From positions 1 through 51,500 of the forward strand of contig JAAELU010000395.1 in assembly GCA_024226255.1 (NCBI GenBank): a stretch of 51,500 bases of DNA. Direction: 5' to 3'. This document shows, in pieces, positions 18,336-26,728 of this stretch. This stretch comes from a bacterium. Its GTDB lineage: Bacteria > Actinomycetota > Acidimicrobiia > Spongiisociales > UBA5794. Position 1 is the first letter of the stretch, and each line of letters begins with the position of its first letter. The notes under the pieces are model-generated. The model worked only from the letters and a program-made list of their open reading frames with translations. It was not told where the DNA came from and ran no database searches. The translations under genes were made by a program, and so were the position numbers.

Positions 18336-18575
18336 GGGGCAACCATAACGGCACGATGTGACAGGTTGAGCTGACTGGCCGAATGCCGTCCATTCCGTCG
18401 AAGCTAGTCCGATCCAATCCGGTAGAATGACGCCATGAGGGGTTTATGCGACCACTCTGTGTGACATTCGCCGCCTGACCTGGTTCAATGGCCACAAGGG
18501 CTTGGTGGAGTCCATTCGGGGACGCCCGCGCTGGGTGCCCGAGCGGCGAGGCTGCCAGATGGCAGTAGGGGACAA

Positions 18576-21266
18576 ATGAAGGCAACGATTCTCCGGTTTG
18601 GACTACTGGCGCTCATAGCGTCGACTCTGAGCGCGACTGCCACCGATGCAGACGCGGCCAGCCCTGCCTTCTCCGAGACTGCCGACCAAATCTGGATGAC
18701 AAACGGCGCAGGGCGAGTGCTGTCCTTCGCCAAAGGCGGCAACACGGTCTTTGTCGGTGGCAGCTTCACCGGTATGCGGGCGACCTACGACGGCTCGACC
18801 GTCACTCAGAAGTACGTGGCGGCCCTCGACATGTGGAGCGGCGAGCTGTTGTCGGGATTTGACCCCACCGTCAACAACGAGGTCCGGGCCGTTGCTGTGT
18901 CACCCGACTCGCAAACTGTGTACATCGGGGGCAAGTTCACCTCCGTGAACGGAGAAACCCGCACCAAGGTGGCAGCTCTCGACGCAACAACCGGCAATGT
19001 GCGCAACGGCTGGGATGTCGAGATTCCGTCGGGCAACGTTGAGGCTCTGGCGGTGGACGCCGGCGGCAATGTGTACATCGGAGGAAGCTTCAACATCGTC
19101 CAGAATCAGGGTCAGCGTGCTCTGGCCAAAGTGGACGGCGCCACCGGAGCTCTCAAGAGTTGGGACGCCGGTATCGGGATCGGCAAGGTCAAGTCGCTCC
19201 TGATGAGTCCTGACGGCACCCGGCTCTACGTCGGAACCGAATCCAACGATGAGAACGGCCAGCCGATCCTTGGCGCCTTCCACGCGGTCAACCCTGCCAA
19301 CGCCAACGCGATCTCGGGATTCAATGCGTCGGCAGTCAATCGGCCCGTCTTCGATATCTCAGTCAGCAGCGACAAGATCTATCTCGCGCTCGGTGGAGGT
19401 GGCGGCGCTGCCGACATTCTGCGGGTCTCCAACGGCTCACGCCGAGTCCGCTATTACACCGATGGCGATGTTCAAGGTGTGCAAGTTGTCGGGGATCGGG
19501 CTTACTTCGCCGGACATTGGGTCGATGACTTCGGGCCAACTGATTCTTTCCACTTCACCTCGGTCGACACCGCCACCGACCAGATCGACGACTCCTACTA
19601 TCCGCGCCTCAACGGTGTGTCGGGGGTCCAGGACATGCTCTACGACGGTGCCCACCTCTGGCTAGGCGGCCACATCACCAACGGGAATCCGGTTGCAGTG
19701 CGTGGTTTTGCTCGGTACAGCGCGACCGGTCCCGGTGCCAACCTGACTCCGCTGGTGCGGGCCGGCGCGGAGTGGATCTATCTCGATGACGGATCACAGC
19801 TTGGATCAGGTTGGCGCAATCTCGGATACAACGACTCTGCCTGGTCAACGGGCGATGCCGAGCTGGGGTATGGCGACGGCGACGAGGAAACGGTTGTCAA
19901 TGACGGGCCCAACGGCAACCGCCACATCACCACCTATTTCCGTCGCGTCGTCACGGTGTGGGACCACAATCGCATCGAGCATCTGGAGATCCGTTTGAAG
20001 CGCGATGACGGTGCCGTTGTCTACCTGAACGGTACTGAGATCATTCGAGACAACATGCCGGGTGGCTCCATAGACGGGGCAACGCTGGCGGCATCTGCGA
20101 CCAATGGTGGGGGAGAGGACACGTTCAACCGATGGATCCTTCCGACACAACACCTCGTTGAGGGGGAGAACATCGTTGCGGTCGAGGTCCATCAGGTGTC
20201 GCCGACGAGCAACGATGTCAGCTTCGACATGCGCATGCTCGTCGATCGGACGCCGCAGACATTCGTTGACTCCGGGGCTACCTGGACCTACCTGGACACC
20301 GGCGCCAGCCTCGGAACTGGGTGGCGCAATCTCGGCTACAACGACTCGGCATGGCGTGAAGGCCAGTCCCAGTTGGGTTACGGCGAAGGCGACGAACAGA
20401 AGGTGATTCGAAAGGGTCCCGACGGTGACCGGCATATCACTTCGTACTTCCGCAAGGTGTTCACGGTCTACGACCTCGAGGCCATTCCGACGCTCGAATT
20501 GGAGCTGTTGCGCGACGACGGCGCTGTCGTCTACCTCAACGGGAGCCGGGTGGTTCGCTCCAATATGCCGAGCGGCCCGATCAACAGTGAGACGGTGGCA
20601 GCCGCCGCGGCCAAGAAGCCGTCGGAACAGAACTGGTTTCGATACAGCATCAACCCCTCGAAACTGGTGGTGGGCGACAACATCTTGGCGGTCGAAGTCC
20701 ACCAAAGGGGACCGGGCAGCAACGACCACAGTTTTGACGCCCGCCTGGTGCTGCAGGCATCACCGGAGCAATTGCTCGCTCGCGACGTCAAGTGGCGTTA
20801 CCACGACAAGGGCAAGGACAAGGGCTCGGCGTGGCGCCAGGCCGACTACGCCAACCACAGCAACTGGAAACGAGGCAAAGCCGAGCTCGGATATGGCGAT
20901 GGCGATGAGGCGACCGTCGTCAACTCCGGTCCTGCCGGCGACCACCACCCAACGACCTACTTCCGGCGAAGGTTCATCGTGACGGATCCGGACGTGTTCT
21001 CATTCCTCGACATTGGACTCGTTCGAGATGACGGCGCAGTGGTGTACGTGAACGGGATCGAGGTAATCCGCGACAACATGCCTGCCGGAACGATCTCCTA
21101 CGAGACTCTGGCGAGCGGCGGTGCGTCCGGAGAGGACGTGTTCCACTACTTCTCAGTTCCGGCGTCGATGCTGGTTGCCGGGGGCAATTATGTGGCGGTC
21201 GAGATCCACCAGTCCGGCCCGGGGAGTTCCGACATATCTTTCAATCTGGAGATGACGGCTCGTTAG
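18576..21266 (+). CDS. Secreted protein: N-terminal propeller-like repeats plus three tandem ~160-aa jelly-roll-like domains
   Basis: Signal peptide MKATILRFGLLALIASTLSATATDADA; repeated GGKFTSVNGETRTKVAALDATTG motifs; three copies of W-Y-D-G...GWRNLGYND..LGYGDGDE..YFR..RDDGAVVYLNG..NMP..AVEVHQ. Confidence 0.8.
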   Translation: MKATILRFGLLALIASTLSATATDADAASPAFSETADQIWMTNGAGRVLSFAKGGNTVFVGGSFTGMRATYDGSTVTQKYVAALDMWSGELLSGFDPTVNNEVRAVAVSPDSQTVYIGGKFTSVNGETRTKVAALDATTGNVRNGWDVEIPSGNVEALAVDAGGNVYIGGSFNIVQNQGQRALAKVDGATGALKSWDAGIGIGKVKSLLMSPDGTRLYVGTESNDENGQPILGAFHAVNPANANAISGFNASAVNRPVFDISVSSDKIYLALGGGGGAADILRVSNGSRRVRYYTDGDVQGVQVVGDRAYFAGHWVDDFGPTDSFHFTSVDTATDQIDDSYYPRLNGVSGVQDMLYDGAHLWLGGHITNGNPVAVRGFARYSATGPGANLTPLVRAGAEWIYLDDGSQLGSGWRNLGYNDSAWSTGDAELGYGDGDEETVVNDGPNGNRHITTYFRRVVTVWDHNRIEHLEIRLKRDDGAVVYLNGTEIIRDNMPGGSIDGATLAASATNGGGEDTFNRWILPTQHLVEGENIVAVEVHQVSPTSNDVSFDMRMLVDRTPQTFVDSGATWTYLDTGASLGTGWRNLGYNDSAWREGQSQLGYGEGDEQKVIRKGPDGDRHITSYFRKVFTVYDLEAIPTLELELLRDDGAVVYLNGSRVVRSNMPSGPINSETVAAAAAKKPSEQNWFRYSINPSKLVVGDNILAVEVHQRGPGSNDHSFDARLVLQASPEQLLARDVKWRYHDKGKDKGSAWRQADYANHSNWKRGKAELGYGDGDEATVVNSGPAGDHHPTTYFRRRFIVTDPDVFSFLDIGLVRDDGAVVYVNGIEVIRDNMPAGTISYETLASGGASGEDVFHYFSVPASMLVAGGNYVAVEIHQSGPGSSDISFNLEMTAR
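19761..21263 (+). repeat. Three tandem protein-domain-encoding repeats of ~500 bp
   Basis: Units ~19761-20252, ~20271-20756 and ~20781-21263 sharing LGYGDGDE, RDDGAVVY(L/V)NG, NMP and AVE(V/I)HQ. Confidence 0.8.
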
Positions 21267-21305
21267 GTGTGGGTGACAACTCGCCCACGCTGGTAGCTTC
21301 CGGCT

Positions 21306-21959
21306 ATGGCGCAACTACCGAAGGCGGCTGACCCAGAACCCAACCTCGAGACTGCCAGTGCCCTGGCATTCCCCTTCATGGTTGATGCGCTCGGCATATC
21401 GGCATTGGGTCTGCTCATTCCGACATCGTTTTCGCTGGGGCTCCGTTTTGGGGGTCATCTAGTGCTGTTGGTGGCCTTTGGCTTCTTCCTCGCGCAACGT
21501 CTGTTGGCGAGCACGGATGCACCTTGGTTCAGGGCCTCACCGCTGAGGCGGGACCGTCGCATCATGGCGACCGGCCTAGGAGTCATCATCATTGTCACCG
21601 GCGTTGTTGGTCTGGTGACGTTGGCATCGTCGGCGGCGCTGCGATTCCAGCCGTCAACTCAGTTCCTCCAATTGTTGTCCGCCCTCGACATTGCCTGGGC
21701 GATGACGGCAGTCATGATCGCCGCCTATTGGTTATGGGGGCGCCGCGCCGCGCTGTTGGGAGGGTTGATCGTTGGGGTGGTGTGCATAATCTCGATCGCT
21801 CGCTACCTCGACGCCGTCGGGTTCACTCGGCGCGGCAAATGGCGCCTCGACGCCGAGTCGCTGTGGACCTACGTATTGCCGTTCGACATGGCTGTCGCTG
21901 TCATTGCCATCGGATTGTTTGTATACGCCGCAAGGAAGCGCGCTCGAGTCAGCGGTTAG
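21306..21959 (+). CDS. Hypothetical multi-pass membrane protein
   Basis: 217 aa, several hydrophobic segments; ATG 21306. Confidence 0.6.
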   Translation: MAQLPKAADPEPNLETASALAFPFMVDALGISALGLLIPTSFSLGLRFGGHLVLLVAFGFFLAQRLLASTDAPWFRASPLRRDRRIMATGLGVIIIVTGVVGLVTLASSAALRFQPSTQFLQLLSALDIAWAMTAVMIAAYWLWGRRAALLGGLIVGVVCIISIARYLDAVGFTRRGKWRLDAESLWTYVLPFDMAVAVIAIGLFVYAARKRARVSG

Positions 21960-22738
21960 CCGATCGAGCAGGCGAGTGACCAGTCGTAGGGCCGGAATTC
22001 GATCCTGGGTCCGGAGGTCAACCGCCACGCCTCGATGTCCGGCGCCAGCCAGCGTCCGAGCGCATCGGCAATTGCTGCCTTTCGCGTCGGGAGCATCGTC
22101 GGCATCCGCCGGGGTCGAGTGAAGTCGGCGCCGTACCAGAGGAAGATGCGCGATAGGAGTAGTCGATTCCTCGCCTCGTCACGCACTGCGCCTCCACTGA
22201 CGAGGAAGTGCCGCATCTGATCGTCCAGCTGCTGCTCGAGATCTTCCGCAACAAACGGCTCGAACCGCAACGTTGGACACGAAGCCGATCCACATACCAG
22301 ACCGGCATGAATCCGTGGATCGCTGAAGCGCCGGATCTTGCCGTGTTCAATATCTGTGAGCGATAGCTCTTCCCCGCCGACCGACGCCCAACGCCGGCTG
22401 AAACCGCCGGCCACCCGCAAGACTGTGGGTTCTCCGGTCGCGACGGTTTCAGCTGCGAGATCGAGGGCACCGGCGTTGTAGAGATTTATCCAGAAGGCGA
22501 GGGCTCCTGCTTCGTTCAGCGAGTTGGGGTCCTCAGCCTCCAGGAGGTCCCGGTAGCCAGCGATCGTCTGCCGTTCAGCAACTAGCGCGGCGACACCACC
22601 TTCCTTGAGTGTTGCCAGGACATTGGCAAGCACCGAGTGGTCGACAGTTGCGGATCCCTTCGGCCGCGGCCGTGACACCCTTCTCGCCTTGAGCACGAGC
22701 AGGCCAACCGAGATGGGATTGGGGCTAGGGGATGACAT
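21956..22738 (-). CDS. DUF547-domain protein
   Basis: AFWINLYNAGALDLA, LSLTDIEHGKIRRF, DPRIHAGLVCGSASCPTLR typical of DUF547. Start set at MSSPSPNP (22738). Confidence 0.75.
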   Translation of the reverse strand: MSSPSPNPISVGLLVLKARRVSRPRPKGSATVDHSVLANVLATLKEGGVAALVAERQTIAGYRDLLEAEDPNSLNEAGALAFWINLYNAGALDLAAETVATGEPTVLRVAGGFSRRWASVGGEELSLTDIEHGKIRRFSDPRIHAGLVCGSASCPTLRFEPFVAEDLEQQLDDQMRHFLVSGGAVRDEARNRLLLSRIFLWYGADFTRPRRMPTMLPTRKAAIADALGRWLAPDIEAWRLTSGPRIEFRPYDWSLACSIG

Positions 22739-22820
22739 GAAGCGGATTCGTTCCTTGGCGGGTCTCGGCTGAAACAGAAGTTGTCTCCAATCTGTTCCCG
22801 CGGCGTCCGGAACTGGGGCG

Positions 22821-23297
22821 CTACTGAGTGCTGCGGAAGAAGATGCCGGCAAGGAACCGCCCGACACGACGCATGGTGGCCTGGCGTGGCGCCTCGTTCT
22901 GGTCATCGATCACGAGGCTCAGAAACGTTGCCCTGAGCCTCCACGCCAGGAGCCCGTCCGTCAGCAACTGATCGCCGACGACCACGATCCGGTGGTGGCG
23001 GCCCCGCAACCCGAGGCGGCGGCGCGTTGTCCACGGCTTGTTACCCCGGCTGATCATTCTCTCGACGCCGCGCGGTGGCCCGTTGGTCAGGGCGATGACG
23101 CGCGACACCAGCGGGAGGCCCTCGAATCGGTCGATCGCCTCATTGACAAGGATGACAAACTCGTCGGGGGCAACTCCTTGTGGCGCCAGAGTGTTGTCGA
23201 CGTCAAATACCGCGACGACGTCAGAACCCATCGATTCGATGAATGTTTCGACGTCGTCGAGTGCTCGAACGTGACGGATACGGACTCGATGGAACAC
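22821..23297 (-). CDS. HAD-superfamily phosphatase (YqeG-like)
   Basis: VVAVFDVDNTLAPQG (HAD motif I), ALTNG, VVVGDQLLTDGLLA. Confidence 0.75.
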   Translation of the reverse strand: MFHRVRIRHVRALDDVETFIESMGSDVVAVFDVDNTLAPQGVAPDEFVILVNEAIDRFEGLPLVSRVIALTNGPPRGVERMISRGNKPWTTRRRLGLRGRHHRIVVVGDQLLTDGLLAWRLRATFLSLVIDDQNEAPRQATMRRVGRFLAGIFFRSTQ

Positions 23298-23324
23298 TCA
23301 GCCTCCAAACTCGTGGCAACCAAT

Positions 23325-23355
23325 CACGGGCGGTACCGAGGAGGTACCGCCTGTG
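23325..23355. promoter_or_regulatory. Strong hairpin/inverted repeat in divergent intergenic region
   Basis: CACGGGCGGTACC-GAGGA-GGTACCGCCTGTG: 13 positions pair, with one G:T wobble. Confidence 0.5.
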
Positions 23356-23603
23356 TGATCAGCAACGCCAGGCCACCTGGCCGCGCAGCGGCTAGCTCAT
23401 GGTAGCGGCGCGGGCCTCTCCGACGTCCTCGGCCAAGCGCGGCCAAACGACTCCTGAAAGCTACTCTCGTCCGATCCTAGGTGGTCCAGTAGAGCCGTCC
23501 GGCCCTGGCACACGTTGGGGTGGCCTGTTCCTCCCTGTCAAGATCTGCGCCGACCCCGGTGGCCCTCCGGCTGGTAGCGTCGCGGGCAGAAGACAGGAAT
23601 GTG

Positions 23604-25343
23604 ATGGAGACGCCACCGATCGCCGATACGCCCAGTCCCGAACCGATAGAACGCGGGCTACCAGCCATCGGAGTTCGACGCGAGGTGCGGATCGCGGGGA
23701 TTCGGGTCGCAGGGAGGCGTCGCCGCCCAAGTGGGGAGAGGGCCCCGTTGGAGCGCGAATTGCGCGCCGCAGGCAAGTTGTGGCTGCTCGCCGGCGTAGT
23801 CATGATCGGGCTCTGGATAACGCTGTTTGCGTTCCCGGCGTCAACCGACTGGTGGACACGGAACGACACTCGCCTGCTGCAGCGACTTGTCGATCTACGC
23901 AACGACACTCTGACCTCGGTCTCGGACGTCATCGCCGTACTAGGCACATCGTGGTTCAATCGAGTGCTGCGCATCGGTACGCTGCTGGCGCTGATATTCA
24001 TTCGCCGCTGGCGCCACTTCTTCGCGGTAGTTCTGGCCCTCTTGCTGGTTCAAGGCACTGTCGACATTGTCAAACACGTGGTCGGTCGACCTCGTCCCTT
24101 CGTCCCCCTGATCGGGGACTGGAGCGGACCCTCACATCCGTCAGCGCCTGTTGCCGCCCTCGGCGTCACACTTGGTGCCATGGCTTACTCACTCGTCCCG
24201 ACAGGACGTCGCCGCAGGATCGCTCTGGCTGTATCGGGCGTCTTGGTCCTCCTTCTGGTGCTCGCCCAGCTCTATCGCGGTGTTGACCACCCGAGCGATG
24301 CAGTCGTGTCGGCGATCTTCTCCATCTCCGTCGTGGTTGTTCTCTTTCGTTGGTTTGCCCCTGAGTCCGCGTTCCCCGTCCACTGGAGTCGCGGCGTTAC
24401 TGCCCATCTCGATGTGACGGGTGCGCGAGGTAAGGCAATCTCCGAAGCGGTTGGTGCCCAGCTCGGCTTGCGCGTCATCGATATCAAACCTTTTGGGCTC
24501 GAGGGATCAGGTGGCTCGACTCCGCTGCGCCTCAAAGTGGAATCGGACCCGGACAAATACGTGTTTGCCAAGCTATACAGCCAGACTCATCTTCGTTCCG
24601 ATCGCTGGTACAAAGTCGGGCGCACGATCCTCTACGGCTCTCTGGAGGACGAGGTGCGCTTTGCCACGGTTAGGCGCCTCGTCGAATACGAGGACTACAT
24701 CCAACGCCTCATGCGCGACGCCGGTGTCCCCTGTGCTCAGCCGTTCGGCATCGTCGAGATCGCTCCCGAGCGCGAGTACCTGATGGTCAGTGAGTTCTTG
24801 GAAGGATCTGAGGAACTCACCGACGCCGACATTGATGACGCAATAATCGACAAGGCATTGGAAGTGATCCGCAACATGTGGGATGCCGGGCTGGCTCACC
24901 GCGACGTCAAGCCGGCCAATGTCATGTTGAACGAAGGGCGGGTCGTTCTCATCGACGTTGCCTTTGGGACGGTGCGGCCGACTCCGTGGCGTCAGGCGGT
25001 TGACCTGGCGAACATGATGGTGATCCTGGCTCTGCGAACCAGCGCCGAGCGTGTGTATCAGCGAGCCCTACTGCAGTTCGCCCCAGAGGACATCGCCGAG
25101 GCATTCGCCGCCACCCGAAGTGTCACGTTGCCCTCACAATCGCGAAGCTCGCTGGCGCTTGTGAAGAAGGAACAGGGCGTCGACCTCGTTGAGGAGTTCA
25201 AGCAGTTGGCCCCTCCGGCAGAGCAGATTTCGATTCAACGTTGGAGTTCACGGCGGTTGCGGCTGACCTTCGGAGCGGTCCTTCTCGCGCTCTTCGTTAT
25301 CGCCCAGACTGTATCGGAGTTCACCGGAGGAGGGATATTGTGA
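23604..25343 (+). CDS. PAP2-family phosphatase fused to a protein-kinase-like/RIO-Kdo-like domain
   Basis: PAP2 motif KHVVGRPRP...SHPSAP...YRGVDHPSDAV, then kinase motifs AHRDVKPANVMLNEGRVVLIDVAFG; C-terminal TM segment. GTG 23601 is an alternative start. Confidence 0.75.
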   Translation: METPPIADTPSPEPIERGLPAIGVRREVRIAGIRVAGRRRRPSGERAPLERELRAAGKLWLLAGVVMIGLWITLFAFPASTDWWTRNDTRLLQRLVDLRNDTLTSVSDVIAVLGTSWFNRVLRIGTLLALIFIRRWRHFFAVVLALLLVQGTVDIVKHVVGRPRPFVPLIGDWSGPSHPSAPVAALGVTLGAMAYSLVPTGRRRRIALAVSGVLVLLLVLAQLYRGVDHPSDAVVSAIFSISVVVVLFRWFAPESAFPVHWSRGVTAHLDVTGARGKAISEAVGAQLGLRVIDIKPFGLEGSGGSTPLRLKVESDPDKYVFAKLYSQTHLRSDRWYKVGRTILYGSLEDEVRFATVRRLVEYEDYIQRLMRDAGVPCAQPFGIVEIAPEREYLMVSEFLEGSEELTDADIDDAIIDKALEVIRNMWDAGLAHRDVKPANVMLNEGRVVLIDVAFGTVRPTPWRQAVDLANMMVILALRTSAERVYQRALLQFAPEDIAEAFAATRSVTLPSQSRSSLALVKKEQGVDLVEEFKQLAPPAEQISIQRWSSRRLRLTFGAVLLALFVIAQTVSEFTGGGIL

Positions 25344-26182
25344 CCCGCCGCTTCGCCGTTCTCTCGATTGTGCTGACCATAGTCCTCAGCGCATGCAGCA
25401 ATCTTGGCCTGGGTGAGGCCGGCTGTGCAGCGCCGGCAACAGACGTTTCTCCGGCAAACATACTGACGGTCCAGGCAGTGCCCACTGCCAAGTACACCCC
25501 CTGCCTCAACGAGTTGCGTCTGGGATGGGACTCGGTGACGTGGTTTGCCCGGAGTGGCGAAGCTGGGTTCGCCATATCGCGTTCGGTTAGTCCATTCCTG
25601 GAGGTGACGGTTACTGAGGCTTGCGACGTGGGTGTAGCCACCCTGGTTGACTCGGGGTTCCCCGATATCGCACGCTACGAGGACATCAGCTCCGAGTTGG
25701 GAGCGGTAGAAATCGCCCTGGTGCCATCCGGGGAGTTGCCGCTACAGACCGCCCGGAGTCTGGCTTCTCGGCTCAGCGGAGTTGAGATTGAGGATCGCCC
25801 CGTGAGCTTCATTATCAACGATGAGGTCGACGAGCCCGTCACATTCCGTGTGAACGAGGCTCTGGCCTCCGGCCAGTACGTCTGGATTATCGAGGCGCTC
25901 GGTGCCGAGGAGGGCACCGTCGAGGTGAGGGGCAACAATCCGCGAGCGAACGTCAGCCGGTTGTCGCCGGACGACGCTCTCGATCTGATCGAGGACTTCG
26001 TGCCGGAGCCCCACTACCGGGGAAACTGGTTCTTCACCTTCGACGGGGGTTGCATCACCTACGAGTTCAATGCCAAGGGTGTCCTTGCCGAGTCGGTGGC
26101 GGCCGATGCTGACGACGCGCTCGGCTTCTATCAAGCGGCAGAGCTCCGCCGGGTGGCCCGTGACGCCGGCTTCGATATTTGA
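25340..26182 (+). CDS. Hypothetical lipoprotein, coupled to the PAP2-kinase gene
   Basis: GTG 25340 overlaps upstream TGA; MTRRFAVLSIVLTIVLSACSN lipobox; GGAGGAGGG upstream. Confidence 0.65.
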   Translation: MTRRFAVLSIVLTIVLSACSNLGLGEAGCAAPATDVSPANILTVQAVPTAKYTPCLNELRLGWDSVTWFARSGEAGFAISRSVSPFLEVTVTEACDVGVATLVDSGFPDIARYEDISSELGAVEIALVPSGELPLQTARSLASRLSGVEIEDRPVSFIINDEVDEPVTFRVNEALASGQYVWIIEALGAEEGTVEVRGNNPRANVSRLSPDDALDLIEDFVPEPHYRGNWFFTFDGGCITYEFNAKGVLAESVAADADDALGFYQAAELRRVARDAGFDI

Positions 26183-26215
26183 GTGGCGCGCCGCCATCGT
26201 CATCCGAAGTGGCCG

Positions 26216-26728
26216 CTACAGACGACCCACAATGTCGGCGACGGGCGGATAGTCGCCGATACCCGTGCCGCGGTGTAGATAGGCGATAGAGCCGTCGCGG
26301 TCAACTATCGCGACTGCGGGGACGTTCGAGAAGTGTCCAGTGATCCGGTATTGCCTGCGGTTTCGCAATAGTGCTCGCAAGTAACGCCACCAGGCCCTCG
26401 AGTCGGTAATCCATTCGAACAGGCCGGGGCGCCGCAATTCGAAGAAGTCTCGGAGCTTCTGTTGCTCGTCGAGGAACAGGGGATACGGGAGTCTCTGCTG
26501 GAGCGACACTGCTTGCCCGTGAGCTGCCGGGGCAACCGCCACGACTGTGGCACCTTTGGCGGCGATTGTGCTGTGAGCTGTCGCAACCTGCGCCAGATAA
26601 TCAAGGCAGCCTGCTCACCCAAAGTATCGGACCAGGACGAACACCGTCTTGTCGCTCAGCACTTCGCCGAGGCGGACCGTTTGACCGTCTGGGCTGTGCA
26701 AGACGAGGTCGACGAGCGCCTCGGTCAT
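26216..26728 (-). CDS. SelL/PRXL2-like thioredoxin-fold redox protein, candidate selenoprotein with in-frame UGA at codon 38
   Basis: Translation through TGA (26617-26615): MTEALVDLVLHSPDGQTVRLGEVLSDKTVFVLVRYFG-U-AGCLDYLAQVATAHSTIAAKGATVVAVAPAAHGQAVSLQQRLPYPLFLDEQQ... Homology-like sequence continues across the UGA; U sits in UxxC. ATG overlaps nhaA stop (ATGA). Confidence 0.75.
26578..26596 (-). promoter_or_regulatory. bSECIS-like hairpin downstream of the in-frame UGA
   Basis: Minus-strand RNA CUG-G-CGCA-GGU-UGCG-A-CAG: 3 bp, G-A mismatch, 4 bp, GGU apical loop starting 27 nt after the UGA. Confidence 0.55.

Noticed and set aside
26305-26622. Alternative 105-aa minus ORF (MGEQAALIIWRRL...) over the redox gene
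   Set aside because: Different frame with basic low-complexity sequence; the in-frame UGA reading has coherent thioredoxin-fold sequence on both sides.
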